Source: CAVBBU01 sp963593765
GTDB lineage: Bacteria; Bacillota; Clostridia; Lachnospirales; Lachnospiraceae
Length of the DNA: 34,525 nt
Reading direction: 5' to 3'
Assembly: GCA_963593765.1 (NCBI GenBank)
Contig: CAVBBU010000005.1
Coordinates: forward strand, 1 to 34,525
A model generated the notes under the pieces. It searched no databases and was not told the origin of the DNA. It saw only the letters and a program-made list of their open reading frames with translations. The translations under genes and the position numbers were made by a program. Numbering within the stretch: the first letter of the stretch is position 1; each line of letters starts with the position of its first letter. Below, piece by piece: positions 32,924-34,525 of this stretch.

Positions 32924-34204
32924 ATGAGTACTAATAATTCTTTTTCACATTTAACTTTAGAAGAAAGACGTATTATCCTTACTGGCATTACCAATGGCTC
33001 ATCAAAGGCAGCCATTGCTCAGACTATTGGCAAAGATAAGTCTACTATCGGAAAGGAAATAAAGCTTCATCGCTCACTTGCTCACAAGTGTAAGATGCCC
33101 CTTGAGTGTAATAATTACCGTAAATGTCATTTCGGAAGACATTGTACGCCTAATTGCTCTGGATATGTCCCTTTCAAATGTTCTCGCAGAGACAGAACTC
33201 CTGGTGCTTGCAATGGTTGCTCCAGCTGGTCAAAATGTCATTTTGATAAGTACACCTATTGCCCTGAGACTGCTCAAGTAGATTACAGAACAGTTTTAAT
33301 TGATTCTAGGCAAGGCGTTAACCTTACTACTTCAGAGGCTAAATCGATTGCGGATATAGTAGGTCCTCTTCTTAAGAAAGGACAATCTCCCTATCAGATC
33401 ATTACTGCTCACCCTGAGATTGGTATCTCGGAAAAAACTCTCTATAACTACATTGAAGGAAATATTTTCCGTGAAATTGCCGGAATCTCTGTGATGGATT
33501 TACGTAGACAGGTCTCACGCAAGATGTCCAGAAAGAAAAGAGCAATCTACAAAAAGCGCACAGACAGAAAATATCTCCAAGGACGTACTTATAAGGATTT
33601 CAAGCTTTATACTGCCGAGAATCCAAATGCATTTATCACTCAAATGGATACGGTTTATAATGACGAATCTAATGGACCTTTCATTCAGACATTCAAGTTT
33701 TTAAGTGCCGGACTTATTTTTGCAATACTTCATAATTCCAAGACAGCAGAGTCCATGAAGCAAGGAGTTGATCTTTTGGAGACAATTTTAGGAGTAGAAG
33801 TATTTCGCAAATACGTGCATATCCTCTTAACTGATAGAGGTTCGGAGTTTTCTGCTGCTGATGCTCTGGAAACTGATGAAGATAACACAAGACGCACAAG
33901 AGTATTTTATTGTGATCCAATGCAGTCAGGTCAGAAAGGTTCTCTAGAAAACAAGCATATCGAGTTAAGATACATTCTTCCAAAGGGTACTAATTTATAT
34001 GCTTTAGGGCTCGAGAATCAGGATGCGTTAAATACTGTTTTAAGCCATGTTAATTCTATACCATTAGAGAAGCTAGGTGGCAGAAGCCCTTTTGAGGTTG
34101 CTGAGTTTATGTACCATGATTTGTTTGAAAAACTCGAAGCCTTTGGGCTTCATAAAATAGAGAAAGATAAGGTTGTATTAAAACCTTACCTTCTCAAAAA
34201 ATAA
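32924..34204 (+). CDS. IS30 family transposase
   Basis: A 426-residue DDE transposase. The N-terminus is an IS30-type helix-turn-helix (LTLEERRIILTGITNGSSKA, then AIAQTIGKDKSTIGKEI). A cysteine-rich segment follows, with ten Cys between residues 56 and 113, probably a zinc-binding insertion seen in a subset of Firmicutes IS30 proteins. The catalytic core has Asp242 (TQMDTV), Asp304 (LLTDRGSEF) and Glu342 (GSLENKHIELRY). The frame is open from start to stop and all three acids are present, so it looks active. The start sits directly after a hairpin that could limit translation. The C-terminal motif NSIPLEKLGGRSPFEVAEF is also family-like. Confidence 0.95.
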   Translation: MSTNNSFSHLTLEERRIILTGITNGSSKAAIAQTIGKDKSTIGKEIKLHRSLAHKCKMPLECNNYRKCHFGRHCTPNCSGYVPFKCSRRDRTPGACNGCSSWSKCHFDKYTYCPETAQVDYRTVLIDSRQGVNLTTSEAKSIADIVGPLLKKGQSPYQIITAHPEIGISEKTLYNYIEGNIFREIAGISVMDLRRQVSRKMSRKKRAIYKKRTDRKYLQGRTYKDFKLYTAENPNAFITQMDTVYNDESNGPFIQTFKFLSAGLIFAILHNSKTAESMKQGVDLLETILGVEVFRKYVHILLTDRGSEFSAADALETDEDNTRRTRVFYCDPMQSGQKGSLENKHIELRYILPKGTNLYALGLENQDALNTVLSHVNSIPLEKLGGRSPFEVAEFMYHDLFEKLEAFGLHKIEKDKVVLKPYLLKK

Positions 34205-34439
34205 TCTTTACAGATGGCTGTCAGGACTAACATCATATTCATTTACAAAGTGGAATTTAGTCCTACACTCTAAAATGTTCGCCTAAAATCCGCTTGTTTG
34301 CCATGAAATAAAATATCCATGATTTATGGTAATCCTGCATCTGTTGACAATAGTGTAACACTAAATGCAACTAATTGCTAAGAAAAAAGTGACATTTACC
34401 ATATTTTGCAAGAGTAAATGCCACTTTATAAATAGACTT
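34205..34439 (+). other. Non-coding right arm of the IS30 element
   Basis: This part lies between the transposase stop and the right inverted repeat and holds no gene. It contains TGGCTGTCAGG (34215-34225, inverse of a left-end motif), the direct subterminal repeats at 34247-34269, a TTGACA (34344-34349) with no -10 at proper spacing, and a large hairpin: AAAGTGACATTTAC (34386-34399) with GTAAATGCCACTTT (34414-34427), one mismatch in 14. The hairpin has no T run. Confidence 0.7.
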
Positions 34440-34469
34440 TTCAAAGTGGAAATAAACTTTTCACTTCAG
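34440..34469 (-). repeat. Right terminal inverted repeat of the IS30 element
   Basis: It starts TTCAAAGTGGAAATAAACTT and ends TTCACTTCAG. It is the exact reverse complement of the left repeat at 32800-32829. Confidence 0.93.
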
Positions 34470-34470
34470 C

Positions 34471-34519
34471 AAAAAAAAGGACGCTAAAGCTGTTCTTTTA
34501 ATCGAACAATTTTAGCGTC
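34471..34519 (-). terminator. Intrinsic terminator for a minus-strand gene beyond the window
   Basis: GACGCTAAAGCTGTTC (34480-34495) pairs with GAACAATTTTAGCGTC (34504-34519) with two mismatches around an eight-base loop. The A run at 34471-34478 reads as eight T on the minus strand, right after the stem, which is terminator geometry for leftward transcription. On the plus strand it is followed only by TT. It abuts the right end of the insertion sequence. Confidence 0.75.
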
Positions 34520-34525
34520 TTAAGG

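Larger units (their letters stand above)
32800..34469 (+). mobile_element. Complete IS30-family insertion sequence
   Basis: The element is about 1,670 bases, bounded by 30-base perfect inverted repeats and carrying one intact transposase gene. Matching may extend outward with one mismatch (TTACTGAAG at the left, the reverse of CTTCAGCAA at the right), which would make the ends 32797 and 34472. No convincing target duplication could be set by eye because both flanks are A-rich. Isoleucine codons in the transposase favour ATT and ATC over the ATA used by its neighbours, a sign of separate origin. Confidence 0.92.

Noticed and set aside
34344..34349. TTGACA near the right end of the IS30 element as an outward promoter
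   Set aside because: No -10-like hexamer at 16-18 bases downstream, and outward transcripts would meet the adjacent hairpin.
32791..34480. Target-site duplication around the IS30 element
   Set aside because: Both flanks are A-rich and the exact ends are uncertain by three bases, so no two- or three-base duplication can be claimed.

Overview
The window looks like core chromosome of a low-GC Gram-positive anaerobe, most likely a Clostridia member and plausibly Lachnospiraceae. The pointers are AT-rich coding with heavy use of ATA (Ile) and AGA (Arg), strong GGAGG-type ribosome binding sites, an NfnAB-type electron-bifurcating transhydrogenase pair, a lipoteichoic-acid-synthase-like enzyme, a split transketolase, and the Firmicutes order rimP-nusA-rnpM-ylxQ-infB-rbfA-nrnA-truB-ribF. 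The species cannot be named from this sequence alone.

Layout. (1) 1-1951: the 3' part of nfnA and complete nfnB, closed by a terminator. (2) 2128-5314: a membrane LTA-synthase-family phosphoglycerol transferase, overlapping tail to tail with ychF on the minus strand. (3) 5426-6289: lgt, then a strong terminator. (4) 6407-16232: a reduced division and cell-wall (dcw) cluster, mraZ-rsmH-ftsL-PBP-mraY-murD-ftsW-ftsQ-ftsZ. It has a three-box MraZ operator at the front, a separate promoter before ftsZ, and no murE, murF, murG, murC or ftsA. (5) 16310-18115: the two half-transketolase genes behind a good sigma-A promoter. (6) 18114-18392: a tandemly duplicated promoter segment and a hairpin leader. 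(7) 18393-26794: the rimP-to-ribF ribosome-maturation and translation-initiation operon. (8) 26876-28312: a lone polytopic membrane protein of GT-C glycosyltransferase type whose reading frame contains a G8 run. (9) 28377-32746: the acetylated part of arginine biosynthesis, argC-argJ-argB-argD, behind a promoter overlapped by two ArgR-type boxes. (10) 32800-34469: a complete IS30-family insertion sequence with 30-bp perfect terminal inverted repeats. (11) 34471-34519: a hairpin that reads as an intrinsic terminator for a minus-strand gene beyond the window.

How the parts work together. The dcw block supplies lipid I synthesis (MraY), its precursor (MurD), the septal polymerase/transpeptidase pair (FtsW and the PBP), their FtsL/FtsQ scaffold, and the Z ring. 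The nusA-infB operon couples 30S maturation (RimP, RbfA), transcription elongation control (NusA), RNase P modulation (RnpM), initiation (IF-2), tRNA modification (TruB) and nucleotide/FAD metabolism (NrnA, RibF). The arg operon uses bifunctional ArgJ to recycle acetyl groups, and ArgB is probably the arginine-inhibited step.

Most of the window is ordinary conserved core. I did not find a clearly new multi-gene system. The places that most merit attention are the duplicated promoter before rimP, the G8 run in the membrane glycosyltransferase-like gene, the paired ArgR boxes on the argC promoter, and the ribosome-binding-site-sequestering hairpin in the IS30 element. No rRNA, tRNA or CRISPR array was seen.
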